A stretch of DNA of 64,000 nt, taken from assembly GCA_027310825.1 (NCBI GenBank), contig DAIDAC010000003.1, positions 43,332 to 107,331 on the forward strand. Direction: 5' to 3'. Below are positions 33,933 to 42,833 of this stretch, piece by piece (position 1 is the stretch's first letter; every line of letters starts with the position of its first letter). The DNA is from Candidatus Micrarchaeaceae archaeon (lineage in GTDB: Archaea; Micrarchaeota; Micrarchaeia; Micrarchaeales; Micrarchaeaceae). Under the pieces are notes generated by a model. It was not told where the DNA came from. It made no database searches and saw only the letters and a program-made list of their open reading frames with translations. Both the position numbers and the translations under genes were made by a program.

Positions 33933-35059
33933 TCCAATTCCAGCTTCTTGAACAGCCCTTCGTAGAAAGGCCAAGTGTTTGACACAGAGAATCGTTTCAG
34001 GTTATCGGTGTTCTTGATAAAAGCGCTCTTGTTTTTGCTTCTGACGATTTTTGCAAGAAGGTCGGGAAGCTTCGATTCGTCGTCGACATTGCACAGCTCT
34101 TTCACTTCGTCCGGTATTGGCGTGTAAGATGGAAGGACAACAGGCACACCCAGCGACACGCTTTCGAGAACTATTATGCTGAGGCCTTCTCTCTCTGACA
34201 TCTGCAAAAGCGCAGACGACTGTGCAACTGTTCCGAAGAGCTCTTTCTGGTCGTTGTACGAATGCTTTAGTTCAACAGAGCCCTCCAGCTTCATCCTTTT
34301 TATCATTTCGTGCACTCCTTCAAACTCTGGCCCGTCTCCAATGAGCATTCCGCGTAGGTTTTTCACCTTTTTCTTTGTCTCTGCAAAGACGTGCAGCCAT
34401 TTGTCAAGCCTTTTTTCCTTTATCAAACGCCCCCAGTATATGAGCTGTGGCTTTTTCTTTGCCACTGCAATGCTGGCAAGCATCTCGTCATTGAGAATCG
34501 GGAAGAACACGCTCACCCTGTGTTTTCCTATGTCGTGCCCCGCGATTCCGTCGGCGGTCTCCTTTGAACAGGCGATGTAGAAATCTGCAGACTTGAGGAA
34601 ATAGTTTGTGTAGTGATAACCAAGCCTTCCGAGAATTCCTCCAAGATATTCCGTCCAATAGTCTCTAGTCCATACCTCAACAACGTCAAGAACGAGCTTT
34701 ATGCCCTTTAGCTTGCAATAAAACTTCAAAATTGGAACATGTATTATCGGATAAATGTTCGCCTGCACAAGGTCGAACTTCTGTCCTGAGAAAAATAGCT
34801 TCCAAGTCATTATTGCAAAGTGAACAGAGTTCCTTATCGACCTTCTTCCATGCCTGTAGAACTTTTGGTCTGTCGTCTTCATCCAGGTATGGTAGTGTAT
34901 TCCTTTGTCTACGAACTCTTTTTCCATGCCAGGCCAGCGGTTGCAGTAAAAATGCACCTCGTGGTGCTTTGCAAGCTCCTCGGCCTCTACCCTTTCTCCG
35001 GCTTCAAGGCCACCCTTGTGCCACGGGTAGGCAGCATCAGATACAAATGCGATCCTCAT
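33929..35059 (-). CDS. GT4 family glycosyltransferase (reverse strand)
   Basis: Retaining GT-B enzyme of 376 residues, the only one of the locus on the minus strand. It begins MRIAFVSDAAYPWHKGGLEA, has an acceptor-domain segment KFDLVQANIYPIIHVPIL, the nucleotide-binding LIYWGRLIKEKRLDKWLHVF and LIGDGPEFEGVHEM, and the donor signature SEREGLSIIVLESVSLGVPV. The 3' end overlaps the end of the fusion gene by 4 bases. No signal peptide; cytosolic face of the membrane expected. Confidence 0.87.
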   Translation of the reverse strand: MRIAFVSDAAYPWHKGGLEAGERVEAEELAKHHEVHFYCNRWPGMEKEFVDKGIHYHTWMKTTDQKFYRHGRRSIRNSVHFAIMTWKLFFSGQKFDLVQANIYPIIHVPILKFYCKLKGIKLVLDVVEVWTRDYWTEYLGGILGRLGYHYTNYFLKSADFYIACSKETADGIAGHDIGKHRVSVFFPILNDEMLASIAVAKKKPQLIYWGRLIKEKRLDKWLHVFAETKKKVKNLRGMLIGDGPEFEGVHEMIKRMKLEGSVELKHSYNDQKELFGTVAQSSALLQMSEREGLSIIVLESVSLGVPVVLPSYTPIPDEVKELCNVDDESKLPDLLAKIVRSKNKSAFIKNTDNLKRFSVSNTWPFYEGLFKKLELD

Positions 35060-35130
35060 TTTACCAGCGAAGAGAATATGGTCAGAAGACTTTTATAAGC
35101 TGGCTATAAAAGCCATCTCTCTGAAACGGC

Positions 35131-35142
35131 AACTTTAAATAA
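35131..35142 (+). promoter_or_regulatory. TATA box of the glycosyltransferase operon
   Basis: CTTTAAATAATA is centred about 33 bases before ATG 35170. The next seven genes follow in the same direction with overlaps or short gaps, so this is probably the main promoter for 35170-42779. Confidence 0.5.
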
Positions 35143-35169
35143 TAAGGCTTCAAGTTCTAATTGATTTAG

Positions 35170-36240
35170 ATGAAGATAGCCGTGATAAGCCTTGCGAAGC
35201 CAGTGCCAGGAACAGGAAACGGCACCACAGAGCATGCGTACAACATGGTCACAAGGTTCAAGAAGGCAAAGGGCAACACAGTCCATGCGATACACGCTGT
35301 AGAGCAGTCGAAAAGATTCGACATCGCAGGCTTGGTGAAGGCGCAGCTGACTTTTGCGAGGAAGGTAAAGGATCTTGCGAAAATGGACTACGACATTGTC
35401 TACATAACAATGCAAGAGCTAGGCAGCGCAGCAAGGATCTTGAAGGAAAACGGGTCGAAGGCCATTGTAGTGACGACAATACACGATCTGATAAGATTCC
35501 ATGAAGAGATGTACAAAAACATCCTCGAGCAGAGCTACAACAAGATAGCCCAGAAGAACGTTGCAGACGCAATAAAATATTCTGACTACCTGACATTCAA
35601 CTCAAGCCAGACGAAAGACGAGGTTTTCAAGAAGTTCGGAGCAAAGAAAAACTCAAGAGTCATATGGCATGGCTCGCCAAACAGGTTCTTCACTCCAGTC
35701 GCAAGAAAAAAGCGCGGAAAGTTCTTCGATGTGGGTTATGTGGGCGCACTGTCGCAGCACAAGAATGCAATTGCTGTACTTCGCGCAGCGCAATATCTGA
35801 GAGAAGCGCATACGATCAGATTCCTGATTTACGGAACAGGAAAAGAGCTTAGGAACATAACACGCTACAAGGTCGACAACAACTTGCACAATGTCCATCT
35901 GATGGGATTTGCCCCGAGCGACAAGATGGTCGAAATTTACGACAGCCTTGATGTATTTGTAATGCCGAGCAACTACGAAGGGCTTTCCCACCAGATACTA
36001 GAAGCAGGGGCAAGAGGTCTTCCGATTATCGTTTTCAGCTCAGCAAAAATTCCGAAGGAGGTGACAAAGCACTGCCTAAAGGCGAAGAACGAAATGGAGA
36101 TGGCACAGATTATAAATGCACTGTCGAAACACGGATACAGCGACGCAAAAAGGAAGGCAGAAATGAAGTACTATCGTGAATTCAGCTGGGACAGAACCGC
36201 GAAAGGATTGCTGCAACTGTTCAAGGAACTCAAGGAGTGA
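35170..36240 (+). CDS. GT4 family glycosyltransferase
   Basis: 356-residue GT-B enzyme. N-terminus MKIAVISLAKPVPGTGNGTT carries the Gly-rich acceptor loop; DIVYITMQELGSAARIL and VTTIHDLIRFHEEMYKNILE follow; FDVGYVGALSQHKNAIAVLR begins the donor domain; the catalytic signature is DVFVMPSNYEGLSHQILEAG. The middle is clearly related to the GT half of the fusion protein at 31974. First gene of the rightward operon, it ends 4 bases before the next start. Confidence 0.87.
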   Translation: MKIAVISLAKPVPGTGNGTTEHAYNMVTRFKKAKGNTVHAIHAVEQSKRFDIAGLVKAQLTFARKVKDLAKMDYDIVYITMQELGSAARILKENGSKAIVVTTIHDLIRFHEEMYKNILEQSYNKIAQKNVADAIKYSDYLTFNSSQTKDEVFKKFGAKKNSRVIWHGSPNRFFTPVARKKRGKFFDVGYVGALSQHKNAIAVLRAAQYLREAHTIRFLIYGTGKELRNITRYKVDNNLHNVHLMGFAPSDKMVEIYDSLDVFVMPSNYEGLSHQILEAGARGLPIIVFSSAKIPKEVTKHCLKAKNEMEMAQIINALSKHGYSDAKRKAEMKYYREFSWDRTAKGLLQLFKELKE

Positions 36241-36244
36241 TGAA

Positions 36245-37315
36245 TTGGTAACGTTTACTGTGATGATGTTTTCAAAGAACGACATACACATGGCTCTAGA
36301 CCTTGTCAAGAGCATGTACAGCACAGCAGACGAGTTTGTGTTAGTCGACTCCAGCAACAAAGAAAGGAGGGCAGAGCTTGCAAAAGCGAAAAAGTCGATG
36401 AAGCTGAACAAGCTCAAGATATTCTACTGTGTGCCGATAGGCTTTCCTGATCCGCTGAGGATGTACGGACTTAGCAAATGTACATCAGAGTGGGTTGCGC
36501 TGATGGACACTGACGAAAGATTTTCTCCAATGCTCAAGAAAGACTTGAAGAAACTGATATCAGACAGCAAAGCTCCCGACGCGTTCGCACTCAGAAGATA
36601 CGAGGAGAAGATGAAGGATCCAAACAACGATTTCTTTACATGGCAGACTCGCCTTTTCAAGAGAGACAAGGTGCAGTTCAGGGGCATTCGGCACGAACAA
36701 GCCATAGTCAGCGGAAAAACAACCGCTCTGAAGAGCAGCAGCTACTACATCGAGCACCACGAAGCCCAGAGCGGACACACCGGCACGGAATCGGGGAAGA
36801 TAGAAATATACGAAGACCGCCTTTCATACGAGCTCTACAACAAGCGAATGCTAGAGTATCTTGGAAAATTAGTTGTGCCGGAGGGAGACATTGAAAAAAC
36901 AGCTATCGGCAAAGCCGCAAAAGGGTTCCTCATGCTCTATCAGAAGCTGGGAATGAAAAGCAAGGACAAAGAGGCTAGCAACTTCGACTACTTCATGTTC
37001 GGCTTCCTCAAGGACATAGGCTACACACTTCAGGGCAGAGATCCAAAGAGGGTCGTAATAGCGCTCAAGGACAGGCATGCCGACATAAAGAAGATCCGCA
37101 AGTGGAAATCATCGCCAGAAGGAAGGGAAGCATTCGAGATCGCCAAGATAATAAACAGAATCGGTGTGATAAAGTTTCTGCATCTAGACGAGGAAAAACA
37201 CATAAAGGAACTAAACAGAAAGTACAAGGACAAAGAAGGAGGCATAGCCCTTCTGCTAAAGCTGATGGCAGAAGAGTACAAACGAAACTGGGCAAGAAAG
37301 GGTAGTGTGCAATGA
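36245..37315 (+). CDS. GT2 family glycosyltransferase
   Basis: An inverting GT-A type enzyme of about 356 residues. It starts at TTG 36245, the codon that opens the conserved VTFTVMMFSKNDIHMALDLV; the longer frame would run far into the previous gene. The DxD metal site is in WVALMDTDERFSP, and the acceptor region has TWQTRLFKRDKVQFRG and HHEAQSG. The C-terminal 100 residues are basic and helical. It overlaps the next gene by 4 bases. Confidence 0.8.
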   Translation: MVTFTVMMFSKNDIHMALDLVKSMYSTADEFVLVDSSNKERRAELAKAKKSMKLNKLKIFYCVPIGFPDPLRMYGLSKCTSEWVALMDTDERFSPMLKKDLKKLISDSKAPDAFALRRYEEKMKDPNNDFFTWQTRLFKRDKVQFRGIRHEQAIVSGKTTALKSSSYYIEHHEAQSGHTGTESGKIEIYEDRLSYELYNKRMLEYLGKLVVPEGDIEKTAIGKAAKGFLMLYQKLGMKSKDKEASNFDYFMFGFLKDIGYTLQGRDPKRVVIALKDRHADIKKIRKWKSSPEGREAFEIAKIINRIGVIKFLHLDEEKHIKELNRKYKDKEGGIALLLKLMAEEYKRNWARKGSVQ

Positions 37316-38361
37316 AGACCGCATATGTTGTTTACAAAGGGGAGATTTCAGACTATCACAAGACTGGCAAGAACTTCTACAGATACACTTATCAGCTCTA
37401 TAACAGGATGAAGAAGAACAGCTACGGCATCGAAGTAGAACCAATAGAATGTGGAGGGCCAAACGCGCTCGGGAAAGGCGGAGCAGTATTCCTCAACACA
37501 TTTACCCGCGATCTAACGCAATTCGACATAGTCCATAGCCCTGACTTCGTCCCAATGTTTCCGCTCAGAAAGGGAAATGCAAAAATTGTGACGACTGCAC
37601 ACGACTTCCAGTTTGCGCTTGAGCCAGAGATAAACCCGTTCTCGAACAACCTTTCCGACATAAAGGGAATGCTCTTCCAAAAGGTGATTCTTCCTGCAAG
37701 CCTGAAAACTACGCTTGCGTCCGATTATCTGATATCGGTTTCCACGATGACAAGAGACGATGCAGTGAAGTTAGGCTACGAACGCAAGAGGATATTCGTT
37801 GTAAACCACGGAGTAGACGAGCGATTTATCAACAAACCGATAAGGAAACGCAGCAAAGGCTTTGTAGTCGGCACCATGAGCATAGGGGGCCCAAGGAAAA
37901 ACCTCCCGTTTTCGATAAGAGCGATAAAGATGCTTGGCAAAGACGTGAGATTCGAAATGTGGGGAAATCTAACATTCGATGATCCCGAGTTCGAGTACGC
38001 GAAAGCGAGCAGCAACATGAAGTTCATGGGATTTGCTCCAGATGACAAGATTGTCGACATATATGACAACTTTGACGTGTTCTTGTTCCCGAGCCTGTAT
38101 GAAGGATTTGGCATTCCGTTGATAGAAGCGCAGGCAAGAGGACTTCCTGTTGTGATATACAAAAAGGGAAAAATACCAGAAGAGACGAGAAGATACTGCC
38201 TTGAGGCAAAGGATGAAGAGCATATGGCGGACATCATACGAAAGATTAAAGAGAACGGATACAATGAAAAGGACAGAAAGAAGGCGATGGCGTATGCTCG
38301 CAGCTTTACGTGGGACAAGACTGCTGACGAGACGCTGAAGGCGTACATGAAGATGAAGTGA
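37312..38361 (+). CDS. GT4 family glycosyltransferase
   Basis: 349-residue GT-B enzyme, close in sequence to the one at 39226. Landmarks: KGEISDYHKTGKNFYRYTYQ near the start, VTTAHDFQFALEPEI, VVNHGVDERFINKP, MSIGGPRKNLPFSIRAIKML, and the donor motif DVFLFPSLYEGFGIPLIEAQ followed by ARGLPVVIYKKGKIPEE. ATGA overlap with the upstream GT2 gene; 4 bases to the methyltransferase. Confidence 0.88.
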   Translation: MKTAYVVYKGEISDYHKTGKNFYRYTYQLYNRMKKNSYGIEVEPIECGGPNALGKGGAVFLNTFTRDLTQFDIVHSPDFVPMFPLRKGNAKIVTTAHDFQFALEPEINPFSNNLSDIKGMLFQKVILPASLKTTLASDYLISVSTMTRDDAVKLGYERKRIFVVNHGVDERFINKPIRKRSKGFVVGTMSIGGPRKNLPFSIRAIKMLGKDVRFEMWGNLTFDDPEFEYAKASSNMKFMGFAPDDKIVDIYDNFDVFLFPSLYEGFGIPLIEAQARGLPVVIYKKGKIPEETRRYCLEAKDEEHMADIIRKIKENGYNEKDRKKAMAYARSFTWDKTADETLKAYMKMK

Positions 38362-38365
38362 TATC

Positions 38366-39229
38366 TTGACAACAAAAAACATAAACGCGTTTGATGCTAA
38401 ATTTGCAAAGGCACGCAGAGTAGGCAATATAAAATTCTTGGTCAGAAAGGTTTACAACTGGCCGGATATTTTTTTGCTAAAAGCGGGAATAAAGAAAAAA
38501 GTAACGCTACGAATGACTGATGGTGGAAAGATAGAAGTGCATGGCTGGGAAGATTTCCTTGGAAAATGGCGTACCTACTCACCACGCTCCGAATCAATTG
38601 TGAAAAAGTATACAGACAAAGTTAAAATAAGCGCTCATGATGTCGACTTCGATTACAAAGACAGACATTTGCATTTTCCGTATTCAGGCGAAGACGATCT
38701 GATAAATCTACTGGGTCTTATAGATGAAATATACTTTCAAGAGGAATACGAGGGCGCGGATGTAAATGGCAGGGACGTAGTGGATGCAGGCTCCTCGATG
38801 TGCGACGCCGCTATGTATTTTGTAATCAATGGGGCAAAACATGTGTTTGGATATGAGCTCAACAACAACTTTGCAGAACTGGGAAAGAGATATGCCAAAG
38901 AAAACGGATTATCCGACATGATAACAGTCAACAACGAAGCCTTTACTAAAGAAAAGCTGATTAAACTAGCTACAGATCGGAACTTGCAAGATGCTTTTCT
39001 GAAAATAGACATAGAGGGTGGCGAATACGACGTTATACTCGGTTCTAGCAAAGACCTCCTGAGGAGATTTTCCAGCATGATAATAGAATACCATCACGGG
39101 TACAAGAACCTCGAAGACAAATTGAAAGAATGCGGCTTCAAGGTTAGGCATACTGCACCTGACATCCACGAAGGAAAAGATGCGATGGTTGTCGGTTTGC
39201 TGTATGCGAAGCGGGTTGATAAATCATGA
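38366..39229 (+). CDS. FkbM family methyltransferase
   Basis: SAM-dependent methyltransferase, probably O-methylating a sugar of the glycan. The 287-residue protein has a 125-residue N-terminal region, then the SAM fold: VVDAGSSMCDAAMYFVINGA, KHVFGYELNNN, MITVNNEAF and the FkbM signature FLKIDIEGGEYDVILGSSK. Start is TTG 38366. The 3' end overlaps the next glycosyltransferase by 4 bases. It lies inside the operon, between two closely related GT4 genes. Confidence 0.82.
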   Translation: MTTKNINAFDAKFAKARRVGNIKFLVRKVYNWPDIFLLKAGIKKKVTLRMTDGGKIEVHGWEDFLGKWRTYSPRSESIVKKYTDKVKISAHDVDFDYKDRHLHFPYSGEDDLINLLGLIDEIYFQEEYEGADVNGRDVVDAGSSMCDAAMYFVINGAKHVFGYELNNNFAELGKRYAKENGLSDMITVNNEAFTKEKLIKLATDRNLQDAFLKIDIEGGEYDVILGSSKDLLRRFSSMIIEYHHGYKNLEDKLKECGFKVRHTAPDIHEGKDAMVVGLLYAKRVDKS

Positions 39230-40260
39230 AAGTCGCATTCCTGAGCCTTGAACGATTTGAAGGCAAAGACGTAGGCCAGGGCATACCTCGATATACTGTC
39301 GAACTGCACAAACAGTTGAAAAAGCTAGAGAAGAAGTCGCACGTCAAGGTAGACAAGTTCCTCATGAAAGGATCGCGCTTTGATTATCTGAGCTTCAAGC
39401 TAGGTGCAGGAGAACACGACCTCTCAGGCTACGATGTTGTGCACAACCCAATAGGATTCCTTCCATTCAAGAAAAAGGCCAGGAAATTCAGCTACGTCGT
39501 CACTATCCACGACACAAATCCGATCGGAAGCACTGACATAAGATGGAAGCTGTGGCGCAACCATGTATTTAGGCCAGGGATCAGGCTCGCCCTGAAGGAA
39601 GCAGATGGAATACTGGCTGATACGGAACAGACAAAGCAGGAAGTAGTGGCTATGGGATATCCAAAAGGAAAAATAAAGGTCGTGCCTCTTGGCGTCAGCG
39701 ACAGATTCATCAAAACTCCGGCAAAGAAAACGAAGCACAGCTCATTTAAGGTAGGTTATCTGGGAACTTTCAACCCGAACAAGAACGTCGGCATGCTTGT
39801 TGGTGCGGCAAATTCTGTAAAAGACAAAAATGTAGTGTTTGAGCTTTGGGGAAGAGGTCCGATGGAAGAAGAACTGAAAGCAATGGCTACATCTAGCAGA
39901 ATAAAGTTCATGGGATTTGCCCCAGATGAAAAGATAGTCAGCATTTACGACAGTTTTGATGTATTCATATGGCCTAGCCTTTACGATGGATTCGGGCTTC
40001 CGATTGTTGAAGCACAGGCAAGGGGACTTCCTGTTATTGTCTACAAAAACGGAAAGATTTCTCCTGAAATAAAGAGGCATTGCTTCGAAGCGAAGGATGA
40101 AGAGCATCTGGCAGAGCTTATCACAGAGATAAAAGTGAATGGATACAACGCAAAGAGCAGAAAGAAGGCCATGGACTACGCAAGAACGTTCACGTGGCAG
40201 AGAACAGCACGAGAGACCCTTTCATTTTACAAAAACGTTGTGGGTGATAATGTTGGCTAG
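39226..40260 (+). CDS. GT4 family glycosyltransferase
   Basis: 344-residue GT-B enzyme, the paralogue of 37312 (both share FMGFAPDxKIV-IYD-FDVF and EAQARGLPVxxYK). It starts MKVAFLSLERFEGKDVGQGI, has VVTIHDTNPIGSTDIRWKLW, VPLGVSDRFIKTPAKK, GYLGTFNPNKNVGMLVGAAN and DVFIWPSLYDGFGLPIVEAQ. Here the usual E of the EGFG motif is D (YDGFG). Overlaps the next gene by 11 bases. Confidence 0.87.
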   Translation: MKVAFLSLERFEGKDVGQGIPRYTVELHKQLKKLEKKSHVKVDKFLMKGSRFDYLSFKLGAGEHDLSGYDVVHNPIGFLPFKKKARKFSYVVTIHDTNPIGSTDIRWKLWRNHVFRPGIRLALKEADGILADTEQTKQEVVAMGYPKGKIKVVPLGVSDRFIKTPAKKTKHSSFKVGYLGTFNPNKNVGMLVGAANSVKDKNVVFELWGRGPMEEELKAMATSSRIKFMGFAPDEKIVSIYDSFDVFIWPSLYDGFGLPIVEAQARGLPVIVYKNGKISPEIKRHCFEAKDEEHLAELITEIKVNGYNAKSRKKAMDYARTFTWQRTARETLSFYKNVVGDNVG

Positions 40261-41038
40261 ACGTATTCTAATCTATGGAACAGTCTACAACAATGCGAAC
40301 AGGATAGTAGCTAGCCTTGCTTCTGTAGCCCCGCTCATGCCGCACAAGTTTTACGTAGTGGACAACTACTCTTTTGACGGGACATATGAAATACTGCGTA
40401 AACATAAGAATATTGAAGTGACGCAAATGCGGTGCAAGAGGGGAAAGGGACGTGGGATGGCCCTTAAGATGCTGCTGAAGGAAGCGCGACCAGATGACTA
40501 TGTTCTACACATTGATTTTGACGTCGTGTATAAACAGGCGTACATAGATATCGTGAAGAAAAAGGCGAAATCACTTTGTGACAACGAGATCTACTTTGAT
40601 TTTGGCGAACTTTCTACGGCTAGAACAAACCAAGGTTTGGAGTGGGCTAACCTCAACGCGTTTGAGGACGTAGAGCGCTGCGCAGCCGCGTTGGAAAAAG
40701 GTATCAGGGTCTACAGAATGCGTGCGCACGGAGAAGAATTCTGGCACAAGTTCTGGGAGAACGAGGAGGTTGTAGGAAAGAAAAGAGAAGCAAGATATGA
40801 AAAAAACCTGTTAAAGACATACCTCAGGTTTTTTGTGCACGTGATGGATGCCGAACGCGGGGGCGCATATACGCATTTTTCGGAATTCTATAACATATCT
40901 GGAGTCAGAAGTCCTCAACATTTCCTTGTTTACTTCTTTGCGTTTATCGCTGCTAGACTAAAAGGAACTTATCGCCATGACAAAGAACTAGACAACCCAT
41001 CATTTATAGAGAAGCGAGTGACGTACATCCAAGAATAA
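40250..41038 (+). CDS. GT2-like glycosyltransferase
   Basis: About 262 residues from ATG 40250; the longer open frame would begin inside the previous gene. The N-terminal nucleotide-binding domain reads RILIYGTVYNNANRIVASLA, then FYVVDNYSFDGTYEILRK, and the DxD-type site is VLHIDFDVVYKQAY. The C-terminal part is basic and aromatic, ending before a 17-base gap to the next gene. Weaker family match than its neighbours. Confidence 0.72.
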   Translation: MLARRILIYGTVYNNANRIVASLASVAPLMPHKFYVVDNYSFDGTYEILRKHKNIEVTQMRCKRGKGRGMALKMLLKEARPDDYVLHIDFDVVYKQAYIDIVKKKAKSLCDNEIYFDFGELSTARTNQGLEWANLNAFEDVERCAAALEKGIRVYRMRAHGEEFWHKFWENEEVVGKKREARYEKNLLKTYLRFFVHVMDAERGGAYTHFSEFYNISGVRSPQHFLVYFFAFIAARLKGTYRHDKELDNPSFIEKRVTYIQE

Positions 41039-41055
41039 ATTTTTACGATGTCCAT

Positions 41056-42210
41056 ATGCCTAAAACCAAAGTTGCAATATTCGCTGGCTCTGACATAAGA
41101 GACTTCGGAGGCGGAGAAAAGTACGCAATAGAGATGTCAAAGAGACTTGTCGACGTTGAAATAACTTTCTTTTCTGCAAGAACAAAAAGCAGGCACAGAT
41201 TAAACGAGGTCGATGTACAAAAACTTACAAAATCGCGAATAGTTTACTACAACACACCAGTGCTTCCGTTTGTCGTCGAAAGATTTCCTCTGACCATGAG
41301 TGCAATCAGGGAGTTTTCAACATTGAGGAACTACGACACTATCTACAACTACGACCCAAGCTTAATGACAATCATAATGCTCAGATTTTATGCATGGCGA
41401 TTTGGAAAGAAGTTCATATTTGGAATGCACGATCCGGACCCGCTCAAGGAAACTCCAGTCGTGAACACTCCTGCAAGGCGGGCATTCCTCTCGATCTACA
41501 AACACATCAGAAACTTCGTGGTTTTTGGGGTGAAGAACGTCCGTGTAGTCAATGAAGACGAAATGCACAATCTGAAAAGGAAGGGGTATGCTGGAAGAAT
41601 CTATTACATCACTGACTTCATAAGCACATCTGTGACAGAAAAGGACATAAAACAGAACAACAAGGAGTTTGTAGTGCTCTTTGCAGGAAGATTATCGGTA
41701 AGCCACAAAGGAATCGACCTTCTTTCAAAAGTAATAGAGAAAACGTTGGCGAAGAACGACCAGATTCACTTTGCAATAGTCGGTTCTGGCGATGATGGCG
41801 AGTCAGTTGTCAAAGATCTGATGAGAAGATACCCGAAAAATGTTACATGGGATGGTTTTGTCGAAGAAGCAGAGCTCAGGCACCGTTATCAGGAAGCAAG
41901 CCTTTTTGCATTCACATCACGATTTGAAAGCTTCGGGCTAAGCCTTGCAGAGGCACAGAGCTATGGCATTCCTGCAGTTTCGTTTGCGATAAAGGGGCCA
42001 AAGGAGATAATCAAGGACCATTTTCAGGGAACACTAGTGAAGCCGTTCGATACTGATGACTTTGCTAACGCTGTGCTTCATTATTATGAACTCTGGAAAG
42101 CGAAAAAGATCACAAAAGCGCTGAAATTGAAAATATCGAAGGACGTTCTGAGTAGATATGGTCCCGATGTCGTCCTTCCGAAAGTAAGCAAGATGTTCAT
42201 CGAGGAATAA
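41056..42210 (+). CDS. GT4 family glycosyltransferase
   Basis: 384-residue GT-B enzyme. AIFAGSDIRDFGGGEKYAIE opens the protein with the Gly-rich acceptor loop; KKFIFGMHDPDPLKETPVVN, FVVLFAGRLSVSHKGIDLLS and HFAIVGSGDDGESVV follow; the donor site is LFAFTSRFESFGLSLAEAQS (E in ESFG). Likely last glycosyltransferase of the operon; a SAM methyltransferase follows after 23 bases. Confidence 0.87.
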   Translation: MPKTKVAIFAGSDIRDFGGGEKYAIEMSKRLVDVEITFFSARTKSRHRLNEVDVQKLTKSRIVYYNTPVLPFVVERFPLTMSAIREFSTLRNYDTIYNYDPSLMTIIMLRFYAWRFGKKFIFGMHDPDPLKETPVVNTPARRAFLSIYKHIRNFVVFGVKNVRVVNEDEMHNLKRKGYAGRIYYITDFISTSVTEKDIKQNNKEFVVLFAGRLSVSHKGIDLLSKVIEKTLAKNDQIHFAIVGSGDDGESVVKDLMRRYPKNVTWDGFVEEAELRHRYQEASLFAFTSRFESFGLSLAEAQSYGIPAVSFAIKGPKEIIKDHFQGTLVKPFDTDDFANAVLHYYELWKAKKITKALKLKISKDVLSRYGPDVVLPKVSKMFIEE

Positions 42211-42233
42211 CCCTTTAAATTTGTCATACTCAT

Positions 42234-42779
42234 ATGAATTGTGAAAGCATGTGCACAAAAGAAGATTACAAAGATTTCCACTTCACTGGCCATCGCCATG
42301 AGATGCTGACCCATGAGCTAGAAGCATGGCATAAGGAATATCTTCCAATAAAGCACGGAGGCACTGTCCTTGACGTCGGTGCGGGCGAAGGCGAGACTAT
42401 GGTGTTCTACCTTCTGCACGGCGCAAAGAGGGTGATATGTGTAGAGGCTGACCCGGACAAGGCGAAGGTCCTCCAGAAAAACGCCAATATCGCAGAGAAG
42501 AAGTTCAAAGCAAAAGTCGACTTAATAGAATCCTGGCTTGACAACATAAAGATAGACATCGATGGCGGAGAGGAAAATATGGTGATAGAGAAGCACTTCG
42601 CCGGATATTGGAAAGAGGTCGGCAAAAGCAAAGGCTTCCCTGCCGCGGCCAAGGTGTACAAACTCAAGAAAAGAAAGTGGCTTGACAATCTTCTTCTTGC
42701 AAAGGAATTGCTTGTCATAAGACTTAAGGAACCAAAAGAAATATACGAAAAAGCCAAAGCAAAGAATAGGCGAAATTGA
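42234..42779 (+). CDS. Small SAM-dependent methyltransferase
   Basis: A 181-residue class I methyltransferase. SAM motif I is TVLDVGAGEGETMVFYLLHG, followed by AKRVICVEADPDKAKVLQKN; IKIDIDGGEENMVIEK resembles the FkbM motif IDIEGGE. The C-terminal 60 residues are basic and lack the usual last strands, so the fold may be shortened. Start ATG 42234, with a second Met five codons later. It closes the glycan operon, so a sugar or lipid-linked glycan is the likely target. Confidence 0.7.
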   Translation: MNCESMCTKEDYKDFHFTGHRHEMLTHELEAWHKEYLPIKHGGTVLDVGAGEGETMVFYLLHGAKRVICVEADPDKAKVLQKNANIAEKKFKAKVDLIESWLDNIKIDIDGGEENMVIEKHFAGYWKEVGKSKGFPAAAKVYKLKKRKWLDNLLLAKELLVIRLKEPKEIYEKAKAKNRRN

Positions 42780-42833
42780 ATTTTGCTTTTAACACAGCAG
42801 GGTTTATATTATCTTATTCCGTACTTTTTATCA

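Noticed and set aside
36176..36244. Upstream extension of the GT2 gene
   Set aside because: It would overlap the preceding GT4 gene by 65 bases and gives Cys/Arg-rich residues unlike the family. TTG 36245 opens the conserved part.
40139..40249. Upstream extension of the GT2-like gene
   Set aside because: Lies inside the preceding GT4 gene and reads as an Arg/Thr-rich shadow; ATG 40250 gives the normal N-terminus.
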